The position numbers and the translations under genes are program-made. 64,000 nt of DNA from DASVCN01 sp040905665 (GTDB lineage Bacteria; Deinococcota; Deinococci; Deinococcales; Trueperaceae). Shown here piece after piece: positions 38,633-47,717 of the stretch. The stretch spans positions 23,024 to 87,023 of the forward strand of contig JBBDRD010000039.1 of NCBI GenBank assembly GCA_040905665.1. Direction: 5' to 3'. How positions within the stretch are numbered: position 1 is the first letter of the stretch; each line of letters opens with the position of its first letter. Under the pieces are notes generated by a model, which saw only the letters and a list, made by a program, of their open reading frames with translations, made no database searches and had not been told where the DNA came from.

Positions 38633-41600
38633 ATGACCGTTAGAAATCCGGCGAGCACTACTGAAAGCACTAATGAAAGCACCGCTGCAACCTCGGCGCT
38701 ACCCGATCTCGACTTGGCCCAGCGTCTCGCACAAGAGTTGGAGCCGCTCATCGACGGTGAAGTCCGTTTCGATGCCAAAGCGCGAGCCCTTTACGCGACC
38801 GATGCGAGTCCCTACGAGATATGGCCCTTGGGCGTGGTGCTTCCTCGTTCGGTGGCCGATATCCGCAGCACGCTAGAGGTGGCCCGGCGTCACGGGGTTC
38901 CGGTTCTGCCACGCGGCGGGGGGACTTCTCTGGCTGGGCAGACCGTCGCACGCGCGATAGTCGTGGACATGTCGAAGTACATGACCGAGATCGTTGATTT
39001 CGACGCTGGGGCGCGAACCGTGCGCGTGCAACCGGGAGTAGTACGCGACCAACTGAACGAATTCCTCGCCCCCCACGGACTGCAGTTCACTCCCGACATC
39101 TCCACCACCAACCGAGCCAACGTTGGCGGGATGGTCGCCAACAACTCGGCGGGAACGCGTTCGATCAAGTACGGCAAGACGGTCGACCAGGTCGTGTCGA
39201 TGACGGTGATGCTGATCGACGGCGCGATTCTGGAGCTGCGCGAGCTGAACGCCGGCGAGCTGGGCGCCAAACTGGCGCAGGACGACCGCGAAGGCGATAT
39301 CTACCGGACGGTCCGCCGAGTGGTCACCGAGCACGCCGCGGAGATCGACGCGCGCTTTCCGAAGGTGATGCGGCGGGTGGGCGGCTACAATCTCGACGAA
39401 CTGACGGGGGAGCGGCCATTCAATCTGGCCAAACTCGTAAGCGGCTCCGAAGGCACGCTGGCGTTCATTCTGGAAGTGACGCTTCAACTGCAACCGGTTC
39501 CCAGCCACCGGATGCTTGCCCTTCTGCATTTCGAGACGCTCAAAGGTGCCCTCACTTCCGTGCAGCACATAAACCGGCACGGTCCATCGGCAGTGGAGAT
39601 CCTCGACGACGTAATGTTCGAACTCGGCCTCACCAATCCGGCGATCGCGCCCCTGATGCACTGGCTCGAAGGCATGCCGGCGGCGGTGTTGATGGTGGAG
39701 TTCGATGGCGAGAGCGAGGAGGAGATGCTCGCCGGCTACCGCTCACTCGAAAGCGATACCGAGGTGAGCCGCCTCACCTACCACACCTATACCGCCTTAT
39801 CGGCGCTGGAGCAGCGTGACGTGCTCGAGCTGCGGCGCGCGGGCTTGGGCATCTACGCCACGGTGAAGGGTCGTCATAAACCCATCCCCTTCATCGAGGA
39901 CGCCGCCATCCCGCCGGAGCACCTTCCTCAGTATCTGCCCGAGGTGCTCGAGGTATGCCGGCGGCACGGCCTGCGCTTTGGGATTTATGGACACGCCTCG
40001 GTGGGGGTCATCCACATCCGGCCGATGATCGATCTCAAGACCGCCGAAGGAGTCTCCCAATATGAGCAAATCTCCGAGGAGGTGTTCGCTCTCGTCCAGC
40101 GCTACGGCGGATCGTGGAGTGGTGAGCATGGCGATGGGCTCATCCGTTCCTATCAGAACCGCCAGCTGTTCGGTGACGTGCTCTATGAGGACTTCCGGAC
40201 GATCAAGGGAGCCTTCGATCCCGAGGGGTTAATGAACCCCGGCAAGATCGTCGACTCGCCGGCCATGACCGAGAACCTGCGCTACGGCGAGGGCTATCCC
40301 GACCCGAAGCTCGAAACGTTCTTCGACTTCTCCGGCGAGGGCGGCTTCCTGGAAGCAGCCGAGGCGTGCACCGGAGTAGGGGCCTGCCGCAAGGTGGGGA
40401 CCGGGACCATGTGCCCCTCCTATATGGCCACGCGCGACGAGGACCACTCGACCCGCGGCCGCGCGAACATCCTCCGCGAAGCAATGACGGGACGCCTGCC
40501 CGGCGGACTCGCTTCCAAGGAGGTCTACGAGGTCCTCGACCTGTGCCTGGAGTGCAAGGCCTGCAAGGCCGAATGCCCGAGCCAGGTCGATATGGCCAAG
40601 CTCAAGTACGAGTTTTTGCAGCACTATCACGACGAACACGGCACACCCCTGTCGGCGTTGGCGATGGGCAATGTCGCTCGCATCGCCCCACTAGCCAGAT
40701 TTTTCGCGCCGATTGCCAATGCGCTACTCCCGCTCAAGCCGGTGCGCTGGTTGACGGAGAAGCTTGTGAAGGTCGACCGGCGGCGAACCCTGCCGTCCTA
40801 CGCCAGGCAGAGCTTTGGCGGCTGGTTCGCTGGGCGCAATCGACGAAGCCGAGCCGCCATGAGCATTTCACCGGCTCCTGTAAGCAAGACCGTCGAGAAC
40901 ACCGGTTCCGAACACCCCTCTTCTGAACTGCGCGACTACCCTGGCGACCGCGGCCCGGTCGCTCTGTTCGCCGACACCTGGACGATGTACAACGAGCCCG
41001 AAGTGGGAAAAGCGGCTGTCGAGGTGCTCGAGCGTCTGGGCTACCGAGTGGAGCTGGTTCCCTACGGCTGCTGCGGCAGGCCGCAGATATCCAAGGGCCT
41101 TCTGCGCGATGCCAAGCGCATGGCGGCGGCGAACGTCGATCGACTCAGCCGTTACGTGGTGAGAGGCATTCCAGTTGTCGGGCTCGAGCCCTCTTGTGTG
41201 ACGGCGTTCAAGGACGACTATCGCGATTTGGTGCCGGGCGCGGCTACCGACGCGGTGGCCGACTCGGTATGGATGATCGATCAGTTCCTGGCCAAGGAGT
41301 GGACCCAGGGCCGGTTGGATCCGGGTGACGCGTTCCACAAGGGCTCCACGCCCCTGATGCTGCACGGGCACTGCCAGCAGCGAGCAGTGTTGGGGACCAG
41401 CGCCAGTCGCGCCGTACTTGAGTGGATCTCCAACGACGTTCACGAAGTCGACTCGGGCTGCTGCGGCATGGCCGGCTCATTCGGTTACGGCCACTACGAT
41501 GTCTCGATGGCGGTGGGCGAGCAACGCCTCTTCCCAGCCGTACGCGAACACCAGGGCGAGACGGTGACGACCGGTTTTTCCTGTCGTCACCAGATAAAGG

Positions 41601-41659
41601 ACGGCACCGGGCAACGCTCGAAGCATGTCACCGAAGTCCTGGCGGAGGCGCTACGGTAG
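38633..41659 (+). CDS. FAD-binding and Fe-S oxidoreductase (D-lactate dehydrogenase/GlcD-GlpC fusion type)
   Basis: 1008 residues. The N-terminal half is an FAD_binding_4 plus FAD-oxidase-C unit (VPVLPRGGGTSLAGQ, DISTTNRANVGGMVANNSAG, YGGSWSGEHGDG). The middle has two cysteine clusters for 4Fe-4S centres (CTGVGACRKVGTGTMCPSY and CLECKACKAECP). The C-terminal half holds CCG heterodisulfide-type domains (YGCCGRPQ and SGCCGMAGSFGY). Such proteins oxidise 2-hydroxy acids, often D-lactate or D-2-hydroxyglutarate, and pass electrons to the membrane chain. The exact substrate is not visible. The extreme N-terminus has a two-copy 12-bp repeat (38654-38677). Confidence 0.9.
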   Translation: MTVRNPASTTESTNESTAATSALPDLDLAQRLAQELEPLIDGEVRFDAKARALYATDASPYEIWPLGVVLPRSVADIRSTLEVARRHGVPVLPRGGGTSLAGQTVARAIVVDMSKYMTEIVDFDAGARTVRVQPGVVRDQLNEFLAPHGLQFTPDISTTNRANVGGMVANNSAGTRSIKYGKTVDQVVSMTVMLIDGAILELRELNAGELGAKLAQDDREGDIYRTVRRVVTEHAAEIDARFPKVMRRVGGYNLDELTGERPFNLAKLVSGSEGTLAFILEVTLQLQPVPSHRMLALLHFETLKGALTSVQHINRHGPSAVEILDDVMFELGLTNPAIAPLMHWLEGMPAAVLMVEFDGESEEEMLAGYRSLESDTEVSRLTYHTYTALSALEQRDVLELRRAGLGIYATVKGRHKPIPFIEDAAIPPEHLPQYLPEVLEVCRRHGLRFGIYGHASVGVIHIRPMIDLKTAEGVSQYEQISEEVFALVQRYGGSWSGEHGDGLIRSYQNRQLFGDVLYEDFRTIKGAFDPEGLMNPGKIVDSPAMTENLRYGEGYPDPKLETFFDFSGEGGFLEAAEACTGVGACRKVGTGTMCPSYMATRDEDHSTRGRANILREAMTGRLPGGLASKEVYEVLDLCLECKACKAECPSQVDMAKLKYEFLQHYHDEHGTPLSALAMGNVARIAPLARFFAPIANALLPLKPVRWLTEKLVKVDRRRTLPSYARQSFGGWFAGRNRRSRAAMSISPAPVSKTVENTGSEHPSSELRDYPGDRGPVALFADTWTMYNEPEVGKAAVEVLERLGYRVELVPYGCCGRPQISKGLLRDAKRMAAANVDRLSRYVVRGIPVVGLEPSCVTAFKDDYRDLVPGAATDAVADSVWMIDQFLAKEWTQGRLDPGDAFHKGSTPLMLHGHCQQRAVLGTSASRAVLEWISNDVHEVDSGCCGMAGSFGYGHYDVSMAVGEQRLFPAVREHQGETVTTGFSCRHQIKDGTGQRSKHVTEVLAEALR
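38654..38677. repeat. 12-bp in-frame repeat in the FAD/Fe-S gene
   Basis: AGCACTACTGAA and AGCACTAATGAA are adjacent, and a third diverged AGCACC unit follows; they encode STTE-STNE. Confidence 0.8.
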
Positions 41660-42051
41660 TAACGCATCTGTTAATTACACCCGGCGTGGCATCTGCTTAT
41701 TCAAACGGGATGAGTAGCTTCAGGCCGGCGAAGCAAAGTCCCTGTCGTTGCGCGTGACGAGAGTCAGTTCGTGTTCCAGCGTGGTGGCGGCGATGAACAT
41801 GTCGGCCTGGGTTCCTGCCAAGCCAGAAAGGCTTCATAGGTTTCCGCGTCAACCATCGCGCCCACAAACCTCTCCCTGTTGATAATTCGTTGCGGCTCCT
41901 GGCCGGCACGCAGCAGTAATCACGGAGCTTGCGGGTGTCAATCTCGGCTTGATATCCGTTCGGAAGTCGCATTCGGGCCCCACGCTACCCCGGTGAGGAC
42001 TCCCTAAGGAAGCCAGCCTAGGCGAAAGCTGCGCCTGTGGTAGCTACCAGA
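41660..42051. other. Spacer holding a toxin remnant
   Basis: No intact gene. The stretch is occupied largely by the frameshifted PIN-toxin remnant annotated separately; the outer 80 bp at the argS side show no feature. Confidence 0.6.
41697..41972 (-). pseudogene. Decayed VapC-type PIN toxin with antitoxin-side remnant
   Basis: On the minus strand a PIN-domain C-terminus can be rebuilt only by changing frame twice. One frame gives NRERFVGAMVDAETYEAFLA, a second gives TQADMFIAATTLEHELTLVT with RNDRDF following, and a third gives GLKLLIPFE and a TAA at 41697. The frame changes fall near 41815-41825 and 41722-41730. The catalytic-type Asp in QADMF and the TRNDRDF motif are those of VapC toxins. 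At the upstream end the frame starts MRLPNGYQAEIDTRKLRDYC, which looks like the start of a DUF6883-type protein, now joined to the toxin piece. It is inactive as it stands. Confidence 0.7.
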
Positions 42052-43923
42052 TCACATCTCCTCCGGCGCTTCGATCCCCAACAACTGCAGCGTCTGTGCC
42101 AGGGTGCGCTTTACCGCCTCCACCAGCACCAGCCTTGCTTCGCGCAAGCCGGGCTCGGCGCGCACGACCATGGTGTCCGGTCGACCCTGCTCGTCGCGGT
42201 GGTTGTAGTAGGAGTTCCATGCAGTAGCGAGTTCGAGCGAGTACTGGGCGACGGTGTGCGGAGCGAACTCGCGTGCGGCGCTCTCGACGACCTCCGGCAG
42301 GCGGGCGATCGCCTGTGCCAGCTTCACCTCGACCGGCCCGATCTTCGACCAGTCGGCGGCAATAGTGTCGACTCCCGCTTCCCGGGCGGCACGCAGAATA
42401 GAACCGGCCCGCGCATGTGCGTACTGCACATAGGGCGCCGAGTCACCCTGCAAAGAGAGCGCCTGCTCCCAACGAAAGTCGATTACTCGGCGCGCCTCGC
42501 TCTTGAGCATCCCAAAGCGCAATGCGCCAACACCCACTTGGCGGGCGACTTCGTCTATCGCAGCCAAGTCCGGGTTCTTCTCCTCGACGACGGCGCGTGC
42601 CCGCCGCGTCGCCTCGGCCACGACCTCGTCGATCGACAGGGTTATCCCCTTACGGCCGCTCATCGCTTGGCCTTCGAGGGTAACCACCTCGTATGCGAGA
42701 TGGTGGCTCTGGTCGTAACCGTGGCCGGTGTCGGAGAGCTTGAGGGCGGCCTTCACGATCGCCTGCGGGTGCGATTGCCGCGTGTCGATCACGTTGATTA
42801 TCTCGTCGCCCTTGGCGAAGGTGACCCCACTCGGATGCTCCTCCCCATCGGGCGCACTGGTGTAGAGAAGCTTGCCCGATGGCTGCCGGTCGAACTCCTG
42901 AAAGCGCAGGCCACCAAAGAGCCCGACCTTCCAGAACTGGTAACCCACATCCTTGGCCACGTACATGGCGTTGCCGTCGCTACGCACCAGTACGACGGTC
43001 GGCTCTTCGAGGCCGGGCAGGAACTCGGAAACATCCATTACCAGAGCACCGGCGAACTTGCCCTCGGTGGGAGTGGAGACGTGCGGGCTGCTTTTGAGGA
43101 TGTCTAGGCCGCGAGCCAGGAAACCGCTGTGTACCACGTCGGACTCCCAGACCAGCAGGTCGTACTCGGCCCCCAGCGAGTAGTAGGTTTCCAACTGGGC
43201 GCGTAGCACTTGGGCGACGCGTTCACGCGACTCGCCCCGCTCGAGCCGGTGCATCGTTTCCGACACGCCGCGCTCGATAGCCTCGCCATCTCGCTCCTTG
43301 GCCTCCCCAAGGCGCACGTAGAGCTCGCCCAGCCAATGGTCGTACTTCACGCCGTTGCTACTTGCGCCGTTGCTACTTGCGCCGTTGCTACTTGCGCCGT
43401 CGTACTTCGCCCCGAAGTAGTCGACTGCGAACAGGCTCTCGGCAGCCTGCCGGCCGGTGTCGTCGATATAGTTCTGCACCTCCACATCGAAACCGGCTGC
43501 CCGCAGGATCCTGGCGCACGAGTCACCCAACACGATGTTGCGCAGGTGTCCTACGTGCGCCTCCTTGTTCGGATTTACCGAGGTGTGCTCAACAATTGCC
43601 TTGCGGCCGTTGGCAATCGCCGCACGATTCGCGGTGGCGACGCCACGGACGTACGAGGGTGGGTCGAGGAAGAAGTTGATGTAGGGCCCAGCGGCCTCGG
43701 CTCGGGCTACTCCCTCCGGCAGCACGAGCCGCTCGAGCAGCTCCTGGGCTATGACCGCCGGGTTCTTTCGCAGCGACCGTGCCAGCCCGAACGCTACCGG
43801 GGAACCGAAGTCGCCGGGCTTGTCGTGGGGTACGGGTTGAATCTGGATCTCATCGGCTTCTGCACCGAGGTCGGTGACCGCCTTGGAGAGCGCCTGCTCG
43901 AGCCGCAGCTTTACGTCTAGCAT
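42052..43923 (-). CDS. argS: Arginyl-tRNA synthetase
   Basis: 623-residue class I synthetase charging tRNA-Arg. The N-terminal additional domain is followed by the HIGH-type motif NKEAHVGHLRN, the arginine pocket VQNYIDDTGRQ, and SGRKG in the place of KMSKS. The C-terminal anticodon-binding DALR helix bundle (VQYAHARAGSILR) is present. An insertion of three exact GASSN pentads lies near residue 180 (DNA repeat at 43351-43395), in a connecting loop. The ATG at 43923 follows a TAGCTT box by 6 nt, so the mRNA is probably leaderless. Confidence 0.95.
   Translation of the reverse strand: MLDVKLRLEQALSKAVTDLGAEADEIQIQPVPHDKPGDFGSPVAFGLARSLRKNPAVIAQELLERLVLPEGVARAEAAGPYINFFLDPPSYVRGVATANRAAIANGRKAIVEHTSVNPNKEAHVGHLRNIVLGDSCARILRAAGFDVEVQNYIDDTGRQAAESLFAVDYFGAKYDGASSNGASSNGASSNGVKYDHWLGELYVRLGEAKERDGEAIERGVSETMHRLERGESRERVAQVLRAQLETYYSLGAEYDLLVWESDVVHSGFLARGLDILKSSPHVSTPTEGKFAGALVMDVSEFLPGLEEPTVVLVRSDGNAMYVAKDVGYQFWKVGLFGGLRFQEFDRQPSGKLLYTSAPDGEEHPSGVTFAKGDEIINVIDTRQSHPQAIVKAALKLSDTGHGYDQSHHLAYEVVTLEGQAMSGRKGITLSIDEVVAEATRRARAVVEEKNPDLAAIDEVARQVGVGALRFGMLKSEARRVIDFRWEQALSLQGDSAPYVQYAHARAGSILRAAREAGVDTIAADWSKIGPVEVKLAQAIARLPEVVESAAREFAPHTVAQYSLELATAWNSYYNHRDEQGRPDTMVVRAEPGLREARLVLVEAVKRTLAQTLQLLGIEAPEEM
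43351..43395. repeat. argS: Exact triple 15-bp tandem repeat in argS
   Basis: Three identical copies of GCCGTTGCTACTTGC at 43351, 43366 and 43381, followed by a diverged fourth unit. In frame; encodes GASSN three times. Perfect identity suggests recent slippage or unequal exchange. Confidence 0.95.
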
Positions 43924-43929
43924 TTACGC

Positions 43930-43935
43930 AAGCTA
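43930..43935 (-). promoter_or_regulatory. argS: Leaderless -10 box of argS
   Basis: TAGCTT on the minus strand, 6 nt before the ATG. Confidence 0.5.
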
Positions 43936-44124
43936 TCACAGAGGGTCGCAGCCCTGCCCAGGTGGCGCGGCGAGAGACGATGACGAGACTGAGCCTTTGT
44001 CGATAGACCGGCTTACCGAAACTCACGGCGCCGGCCTTATACTGGACGCCGACGGGGAAAAGAGCCCTGATCGACAAGAGTGCGTGGAACCGGCGACTGG
44101 CAGGTTGCAGACGCCGCGCGGATT

Positions 44125-44168
44125 AAGGTCCGAACTTCCGCGTGTAAAGGTCCGAACTTCCGGGTGTA
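44125..44168. promoter_or_regulatory. 22-bp direct repeat upstream of lon
   Basis: Two adjoining copies (44125-44146 and 44147-44168) begin AAGGTCCGAACTTCCG and differ at one position. The period of about two helical turns places both on one face of the DNA, as for cooperative operators. Confidence 0.55.
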
Positions 44169-44205
44169 ATGGAAGCCCACCAAACTACCCGCCATCCTGT
44201 AAACT

Positions 44206-44263
44206 TGACAAGTGCCCACTCAGATTTTCCGCGCGAAGAAATTGACACTTAATTCACTTGTCA
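44206..44263. promoter_or_regulatory. Spaced inverted repeat upstream of lon
   Basis: TGACAAGTG (44206-44214) and CACTTGTCA (44255-44263), centre to centre 49 bp. The left copy is part of ACTTGACAAGT, itself symmetric. A TTGACA hexamer lies between the arms. Confidence 0.45.
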
Positions 44264-44293
44264 CGCTTCAAGAGCTAGTGTTAGGAGCGAGTG

Positions 44294-46744
44294 ATGGCAG
44301 AAACTAACGACACACACGACTTCTCCGCACCGGTACCGGTTTGCCCGGTTCGCGGTTCGGTCCTCTACCCCACCATGGTCATGCCGATCGATGCCGGCCG
44401 TGCAGTTAGCATCCGGGCGATAAACGCGGCCCTTGATCGCGATCGCACAATCGTGATCGTCAGCCAGCGTGATCGTGAGATCGAGGAGCCTACGCCCGAA
44501 GATCTATTCACCGTAGGCACCGCTTGCAACATCATGCGCATGAAGAAGAACCCGGACGGCTCCATACAGATGCTGGTACGGGCGTTCGCGCGCGTGAAGA
44601 TCGACAATTATCGAACGAGCACCGGCCTGATCGAAGCCGACGTCACACCGATCGAAGTCCCCGATGGTGACTCGGTGGTGCTCGAGGCGGCGTTTCGCGA
44701 GCTCAAGGACAAGTTCGCCGACATGATCGAAAACGGACGGGCCGTGCAGCAGGAAGTCGCCCAGTTCATCATGAATCTCGACGACTCCGGCCAGTTCGCC
44801 GATTATGTCGCCTATCACCTCGACTTCAAACTAGAGGACAAGCAGGCAGTGCTCGAAGCAGCGAGCGTGGCCGACCGGCTACGGCGGGTCTTGATTCTGA
44901 TCGATACCGAGATCGAGCTACAGGAAACCCAACGGCGCCTGCAGAAAGAGGTCAAGGAGGAGATCGATCGTAACCAGCGTGAGTACTTCCTGCGCGAGCA
45001 GATCAAGGCTCTGCAGAAGGAACTCTCTGGCAGCGACGAGGACGAGGACGAAGTCGAAGCCTTCCGCGAAAAACTCGAGGAGCTCGACCTTCCCGAGGTG
45101 GTCCTCAAGGAAGCGCAGCGTGAGCTCAACCGGCTCTCGCGCATGCACCCCGACTCGGCCGAGGCCTCCGTTATCCGCACCTACCTCACCACGGTCGTGG
45201 AACTGCCCTGGAACGAACGCTCCAAGGACGCCCTCGACGTGGAGAAGGCAGCCCAGATTCTCGAAGACGACCACTACGGCCTGGAGAAAGTCAAGGACCG
45301 GGTGCTGGAGTACCTGGCCGTGCGCAAGCTCAAGGCAGAGCAGGCCGAGCGCGGCGAACTCGACGAGAACGAGGTCAACAAGGGACCGATCCTGCTCTTC
45401 GCGGGCCCGCCCGGTGTTGGCAAGACCTCTATCGCCAAGTCGATCGGCAAGGCATTGGGGCGCGAGTATGTGCGTATCTCCTTGGGCGGCGCACGCGACG
45501 AATCGGACATTCGCGGCCACCGGCGCACCTATATAGGCTCGATGCCGGGGCGCATCATCCAGGGAATTCGTCAGGCCGGCACCAAGAATCCGGTGTTCCT
45601 GCTGGACGAGGTCGACAAGCTGGGAGTCTCGTATCAGGGCGATCCGTCGTCCGCCCTTCTCGAAGTGCTCGACCCGGCGCAAAACAACTCCTTCGTCGAC
45701 CACTACCTTGGCGTACCCTTCGACCTCTCCGAAGTCCTGTTCGTGGCCACGGCCAACTACGTCCAGCAGATCCCCGAAGCGCTGATGGATCGGATGGAAA
45801 TCATCGAGTTCTCCTCTTACATCGAGCAGGAGAAACTGGAGATCGCCAAGCGCTACCTGGTACCGCGGCAGGTTCGCGAGAACGGACTGCAGCCTAGGCA
45901 GATCAACTACAGTGACGCCGCTCTTTCCAAACTGATAACCTCCTACACCCGTGAAGCGGGGGTTCGTAATCTGGAGCGCACTATCGGCACCGTCTCCCGC
46001 AAGGCCGCCCGCCGAATCGCCGAAGGCGAAGCGAAGCGGGTGCGTATCGGCGAGCGGAGCTTGGAGGCGTACCTCGGTTCCGAACGCTTTACCCCCGAAA
46101 GTGAAGCCGAGGACAACCTCGTGGGCGTTGCCACGGGCATGTACTTCACGCCGGTCGGTGGCGACATCCTGTTCGTCGAGACCTCGATCACTCCCGGCAA
46201 GGGCGGCCTGGTGCTAACCGGACAGCTTGGCGACGTGATGAAGGAATCGGCGCGCGCTGCCCTTACCTACACCAAGAGCAATGCAGAGCGCTTCGGCATT
46301 CCCCAACAACAACTCGACGAGCACGAGATCCACATCCATGTACCGGCCGGCGGCACCCCAAAAGAGGGCCCCTCGGCAGGAACGGCGCTGGCTACATCGC
46401 TCATCTCGGCCCTAACCGGGATTGCGGTTCGCAAGGATGTGGCGATGACCGGCGAGGTTACCCTCCGGGGTCGGGTGCTTCCCATCGGTGGCCTCAAGGA
46501 GAAGGTCCTGGGCGCCAAGCGTGCCGGCATCAAGCACATCATCTTCCCCGCCAAAAACACTGCCGACATGAAGGAGATCGCCGGCCACCTCAAGAAGAGC
46601 CTCACTTTCCACGCCGTCGACGACCTCGACGATGTACTCGATGTTGCGCTGGTCGGTGGGATAAAGGCTCTCGAGAAGACAGGCGGCAAGAATCCCAAGC
46701 GGAGCCGCCGGCAACGCGAAGCCACGGAGGCGGCCAGAGCCTAA
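44294..46744 (+). CDS. lon: ATP-dependent protease Lon
   Basis: 816 residues, hexameric AAA+ serine protease for misfolded proteins. The N-terminal LON domain (VCPVRGSVLYPTMVMPI onward) leads to a coiled coil rich in Glu/Lys, the AAA+ module (FAGPPGVGKTSIAKSIG, Walker B FLLDEVDKL) and the protease domain with the Ser in EGPSAGTALATSL and the Lys in GGLKEKVLGAKRAG. TAGGAG at 44282-44287 favours the ATG at 44294 over a GTG three bases earlier. A hairpin terminator follows. The upstream region has unusual repeats. Confidence 0.97.
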   Translation: MAETNDTHDFSAPVPVCPVRGSVLYPTMVMPIDAGRAVSIRAINAALDRDRTIVIVSQRDREIEEPTPEDLFTVGTACNIMRMKKNPDGSIQMLVRAFARVKIDNYRTSTGLIEADVTPIEVPDGDSVVLEAAFRELKDKFADMIENGRAVQQEVAQFIMNLDDSGQFADYVAYHLDFKLEDKQAVLEAASVADRLRRVLILIDTEIELQETQRRLQKEVKEEIDRNQREYFLREQIKALQKELSGSDEDEDEVEAFREKLEELDLPEVVLKEAQRELNRLSRMHPDSAEASVIRTYLTTVVELPWNERSKDALDVEKAAQILEDDHYGLEKVKDRVLEYLAVRKLKAEQAERGELDENEVNKGPILLFAGPPGVGKTSIAKSIGKALGREYVRISLGGARDESDIRGHRRTYIGSMPGRIIQGIRQAGTKNPVFLLDEVDKLGVSYQGDPSSALLEVLDPAQNNSFVDHYLGVPFDLSEVLFVATANYVQQIPEALMDRMEIIEFSSYIEQEKLEIAKRYLVPRQVRENGLQPRQINYSDAALSKLITSYTREAGVRNLERTIGTVSRKAARRIAEGEAKRVRIGERSLEAYLGSERFTPESEAEDNLVGVATGMYFTPVGGDILFVETSITPGKGGLVLTGQLGDVMKESARAALTYTKSNAERFGIPQQQLDEHEIHIHVPAGGTPKEGPSAGTALATSLISALTGIAVRKDVAMTGEVTLRGRVLPIGGLKEKVLGAKRAGIKHIIFPAKNTADMKEIAGHLKKSLTFHAVDDLDDVLDVALVGGIKALEKTGGKNPKRSRRQREATEAARA

Positions 46745-46772
46745 CCATCTCGTCCGCAAAACAGAATCCTCG

Positions 46773-46800
46773 GAGGGCCGGCGCAGTGCCGGCCCTCTTC
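46773..46800 (+). terminator. Rho-independent-like terminator after lon
   Basis: GAGGGCCGGC (46773-46782) and GCCGGCCCTC (46788-46797), loop GCAGT, then TTC. A strong 10-bp stem with a short T-tract. Confidence 0.75.
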
Positions 46801-46824
46801 ATGGCATTCCCGTCAGGCCGGCGT

Positions 46825-46830
46825 TATGCT
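46825..46830 (+). promoter_or_regulatory. tpiA: Leaderless -10 box of tpiA
   Basis: TATGCT followed by 7 nt and the ATG at 46838, just after the lon terminator. Confidence 0.55.
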
Positions 46831-46837
46831 CTGACGG

Positions 46838-47653
46838 ATGAGACGACCCTTGATCGCCGGAAACTGGAAGATGCACAAGCTGCCCAGCGAGGCGGTCGCC
46901 TGGCTGGACGGACTGCAGGACGGACTGCTGGACGGACTGCTTGGCCGCCTGGGATCTGCCGGCCTCGAATCCGAGCCGGCCGATGACAAGGTGCAGCTGG
47001 TGCTCAACGTGCCCGCCACGCATCTCCACGCCATGGCGGTACGATTACAAGGCGCACAATTACAAGGCGCACGGTTGGAACTAGGTGGCCAGGACCTGAG
47101 CCCTCACGACCAGGGCGCCTATACCGGCGAGATCTCGGGCGCGATGCTGCGGGACGCCGGCGCCGCCTTCGTGATAGTGGGGCACTCCGAACGACGGGCC
47201 CACCATCAGGAGAGCGACCATCTGGTGAACGCCAAGATCCGGGCCGCCCGAAGGCACGGGCTGGTGCCCATCCTCTGCGTAGGCGAAACCGACGGGCAGC
47301 GCGACGCCGGTGAGGCCCAGGCCGTGGTGGTGCGCCAGTTAGAAGGCGCTCTGGAAGGTGTCGAACTGATGACGGCCGACGATCTGGTGGTCGCCTACGA
47401 ACCGATCTGGGCGATCGGCACCGGCCGCACGGCGACCGCGGAGGACGCCCAGCAGATGTGCGCGGACGTGCGCCGGACCCTAGCGCAACTCCATCCTCGG
47501 CATGCGGCAGGCATTCGGGTGCTGTATGGCGGCTCCATGAAACCGTCGAACGCCACTGAGTTGCTTGCTCGGGCCGACATCGACGGCGGGCTCATAGGCG
47601 GTGCGTCACTCGAGATCGACGACCTGCTGGCGCTCGTGAGGGCCGCGCGGTGA
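46838..47653 (+). CDS. tpiA: Triosephosphate isomerase
   Basis: 271-residue TIM barrel interconverting DHAP and glyceraldehyde 3-phosphate. The catalytic Lys (GNWKMHK), His (IVGHSERR) and Glu (VVAYEPIWAIGTGR) are present, and the phosphate-gripping YGGSMKPSN is seen. It is about 20 residues longer than the usual 250 because of two tandem-repeat insertions: three GLLD-like tetrads at 46906-46941 and two QLQGA pentads at 47044-47073, both in surface loop regions. The ATG is placed for a leaderless mRNA. Confidence 0.96.
   Translation: MRRPLIAGNWKMHKLPSEAVAWLDGLQDGLLDGLLGRLGSAGLESEPADDKVQLVLNVPATHLHAMAVRLQGAQLQGARLELGGQDLSPHDQGAYTGEISGAMLRDAGAAFVIVGHSERRAHHQESDHLVNAKIRAARRHGLVPILCVGETDGQRDAGEAQAVVVRQLEGALEGVELMTADDLVVAYEPIWAIGTGRTATAEDAQQMCADVRRTLAQLHPRHAAGIRVLYGGSMKPSNATELLARADIDGGLIGGASLEIDDLLALVRAAR
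46906..46941. repeat. tpiA: 12-bp triple repeat in tpiA
   Basis: GGACGGACTGCA once and GGACGGACTGCT twice, contiguous and in frame, encoding DGLQ-DGLL-DGLL. Confidence 0.9.
47044..47073. repeat. tpiA: 15-bp double repeat in tpiA
   Basis: ATTACAAGGCGCACA and ATTACAAGGCGCACG side by side, encoding LQGAQ-LQGAR. Confidence 0.85.
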
Positions 47654-47717
47654 GACGCGAACTGCGCCTCGCGAGACCAACCCGACACGAACGTACGCGT
47701 GAACATGCGAGCTCCAA

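Larger units (their letters stand above)
43924..44293. other. 370-bp regulatory region between argS and lon
   Basis: No ORF is supported. It contains a TATACT box at 44038-44043 on the plus strand, a two-copy 22-bp direct repeat at 44125-44168, a 9-bp inverted repeat TGACAAGTG/CACTTGTCA at 44206-44263, a TTGACA at 44242-44247, and TAGGAG just before lon. The amount of structure fits a regulated heat-shock or stress gene. Confidence 0.55.

Noticed and set aside
42037..43107. 356-codon plus-strand frame opposite argS
   Set aside because: Antisense shadow of argS caused by high GC; no motifs or start signals.
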